Shown in pieces: positions 62,201 through 64,000 of a DNA stretch of 64,000 nucleotides. The DNA is from Larix kaempferi. Taxonomy: Eukaryota > Streptophyta > Pinopsida > Pinales > Pinaceae. The notes under the pieces are model-generated. The model made no database searches and had not been told where the DNA came from. It was given only the letters and a program-made list of their open reading frames with translations. Position 1 is the stretch's first letter; every line of letters starts with the position of its first letter. Position numbers and translations under genes: made by a program. The DNA is taken from positions 3,707,001 through 3,771,000 of the forward strand of contig BSBM01000964.1 in NCBI GenBank assembly GCA_027924585.1. Direction: 5' to 3'.

Positions 62201-63667
62201 GGGCATCACCAAAACCCTAGCTGCAGACTCATCACTCGTCAAGTAAGAATGACAGATTTTGAAAATTTCTCTCCGATTTTTATAATCATTAGAGGTCTAG
62301 GATGCCTAAAGTGAACATGGACAAATGTTTCTAGTTTTATTAGGTTTTCATGTTTTATAAGGTTTCATTTTGTTTGGTGGGATTATATGAATTTATAGCT
62401 CTCAAATAATTTATACAATATGATAAACACTACTATAAAATATGATGATAATATGGTAATTACTTAGTGCTAATTAATTTGGAATTACTGAACACAAATG
62501 ATTGGTAACAGGATCTAATTATTCAAAGTAAAGAAGTTACTTGTGTGTATGGTGCCGCAATCTCCTCTGCTGCTGCCATGGCTCCATCCAGGTCAAAGGA
62601 ACCGATGTCCTCCCACATGGGGGATGGAGACCCAACCCCGAATAACTGTACATTAAAACAAATAAAGTCAAGAATGTGCAATTCAAAGTTAAATATATTA
62701 AACAATACGATCTATCAAATAAAATACAACAAATACTTGAACATTAAACAAAACAATAGCAAACCTGATCCATGAAGCTCCCTGTCTCATACTGTTGTGT
62801 ATCACCATGGAAAGAATGACCACAATGAGAACAATGATGTGCCGTTGTTCCAATAGAACTAGAAGGCCCCGCCTGGGTGCCACCTGTACCCGGCATGTCT
62901 TGGCCACCACCCAGAGACTGTGCAGCTGTCTGTGTCTTATCGATGTCTTCCCGGCTCTGTGAAGACATGGCTGCAAATCTGGTATGTCTAAGCAAGTGAT
63001 GTGTAGCACATTTGACAAGGACATCAATCTCATCTAGGCCTCTACCAAACTCGGGTGGCTGAGGAGGGGGGTTTGGCTCTCTCCTGGGTGTAGGAGGTCC
63101 TCTAAGTGGGTTGCGGTGTGCCTAAGGTTGATCTTGGGCAGAGCCAAGACCAACACCCTGAAACTCAGTGATGTCAAAATAGTTGACATGGTACCCTAGC
63201 TCAAACTCAGTCCACAATTTTTGAAGGAAATACTGTGGGACCTCTAAATTGTTGCACGGGGGCCTTTCAAACACCATGAGACACCTCTTTCTCCAGTTGT
63301 CTCTCCATGGATGGTAAATACACCAGTCCATGCAAACCCGACTCCTCGTCACAGCTGGAGGCTATCCTGTCGAGGGAACTATGAATTTGCTATACAACTG
63401 GGCTTTGGTGATGTTGAGGTCTTTTATCTGCTATTTGGACAACCTAGTGGAGTAGTGTTCCCTCATTCGAGCCCTGTATTCACTCAAGTTTGTTATCTCA
63501 TTGTGTGCAATATTGATTGATTCAATAATGTTTTGCAATGATGAAGCCAAGAAAACCCTAGAGGGTTCCTTGCTGCTGTTCAATTCATTACTTAGTGCCC
63601 TCAATTGATTTAAATCTTGGTGTAACTGATCTTTGGGGTCTTCATTTAGTTCATTGTTGGTTCCCAT
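59248..63667 (-). pseudogene. Unrecognised multi-exon gene, minus strand, decayed
   Basis: At least six exons with GT-AG junctions can be read: 63667-62765 (start MGTNNELNEDPKDQLHQDL; WCIYHPWRDNWRKRC; a CSHCGHSFHGD motif), 62645-62541 (FGVGSPSPMWEDIGSFDL), 60363-60301 (SSDQPPPPETSSS), about 60190-59630 (Pro-rich), 59533-59464 (GIAERLGSQRRETPSRLI) and 59364-59248 (basic RGRAPRRRKD ... NKRKINF, stop TGA). The C-terminus looks like a nuclear signal. In exon 1 there are in-frame TAG stops at 63433-63431, 63364-63362 and 63124-63122, and exon 3 ends in TAG. All could be former CAG (Gln). I do not recognise the family; a transposon-associated protein is possible. Confidence 0.6.
60364..62540 (-). 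other. Large intron of the decayed minus-strand gene, or inserted sequence
   Basis: No gene seen. Two stretches at about 60590-60720 and 61950-62110 share CAAATGACCCAT ... TGTGGTCATT and nearby text, so part of this interval is a diverged duplication. Two short ORFs at 61992-62246 and 61915-62139 lie in that duplicated part and have no domain. Confidence 0.4.
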
Positions 63668-64000
63668 GTTGTCTTCTGAAGGTCGGGTTTAATTGGTTTC
63701 ATCAGATGGTTCAGGTGTTGTCAACTTATTAGGTGTAGATGGCCTGCAATGAATTTTTTTGGGTTTTTAAATGGATTGTAAATTTCTTTTTAAATTCAAA
63801 TTCAAATGGAAAACCAAAGAAAAACAAAAAATAACAACAAGTGGATGCTTTGTTCAGCACCTACTTGGAGAAATGGTTGGCGCCGTGGTGTAGGGGCGAT
63901 TTGGAGGTGTTGAGGAGAAGTCGGGTGCTCTGATATGCCTTCGCAGGGTCACTGTTTTCCCAATATGCACTCACGGGTTTGTTGAAAATGACAAACCCAT
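63668..64000. other. Upstream flank of the decayed gene, no feature recognised
   Basis: Would be the promoter or 5' region of the minus-strand gene. No clear TATA box or ORF. The window ends here. Confidence 0.3.

Overview
This is a stretch of a large, repeat-rich nuclear plant genome. The DNA is mostly transposable elements of plant type: Ty3/Gypsy chromoviruses primed by initiator tRNA-Met, a Copia-type LTR, a TRIM and a CACTA element. Between them lie satellite arrays and decayed fragments of plant genes related to NO VEIN, DEG9 and ABCD2. I see no gene that looks intact and functional. Long LTRs, nested insertions and pseudogene fragments fit a gymnosperm-sized genome, but the sequence does not fix the species.

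Layout. 1-6900: the 3' part of a large LTR element with a single 829-codon gag/protease-like ORF, no reverse transcriptase, 52-bp tandem repeats and a probable 3' LTR from 6161. 7140-12430: a satellite with a monomer of about 358 bp. It is interrupted by a Copia-type solo LTR (7612-8217) and by a NO VEIN-like pseudogene (8269-9787), and it changes orientation at about 11120. 12431-34732: a GAT-rich minisatellite carrying TTAGGG-like blocks, split by a 20,001-bp CACTA-type element (13934-33934).

The CACTA element has 28-bp perfect terminal inverted repeats, subterminal repeats and a TGA target duplication. Inside it are a 44-bp-arm perfect palindrome, a DEG9-like protease fragment (+), an ABCD2-like transporter fragment (-), a tRNA-Thr(UGU)-like gene, a 3.26-kb solo LTR lying inside a DEG9 exon with a perfect 5-bp duplication, a 5.66-kb Gypsy chromovirus and a 280-bp TRIM. 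I found no transposase.

34733-44976: AT-rich DNA with a putative 5.4-kb solo LTR and an old minus-strand relic of a long LTR. 44977-59007: a 14-kb Tekay/Del-like chromovirus with two 4.58-kb LTRs, its gag-pol broken by stops and frameshifts. 59248-63667: a decayed minus-strand gene of at least six exons that I do not recognise. All in-frame stops of its first exon are TAG in positions that read well as former CAG.

How the parts relate: the order of events can be read from nesting. The GAT array came first, then the CACTA element with its captured gene pieces, then the LTR elements inside it. The most interesting part is the CACTA element as a gene-fragment carrier. Next come the satellite/NO VEIN inversion complex and the CAG-to-TAG decay pattern.
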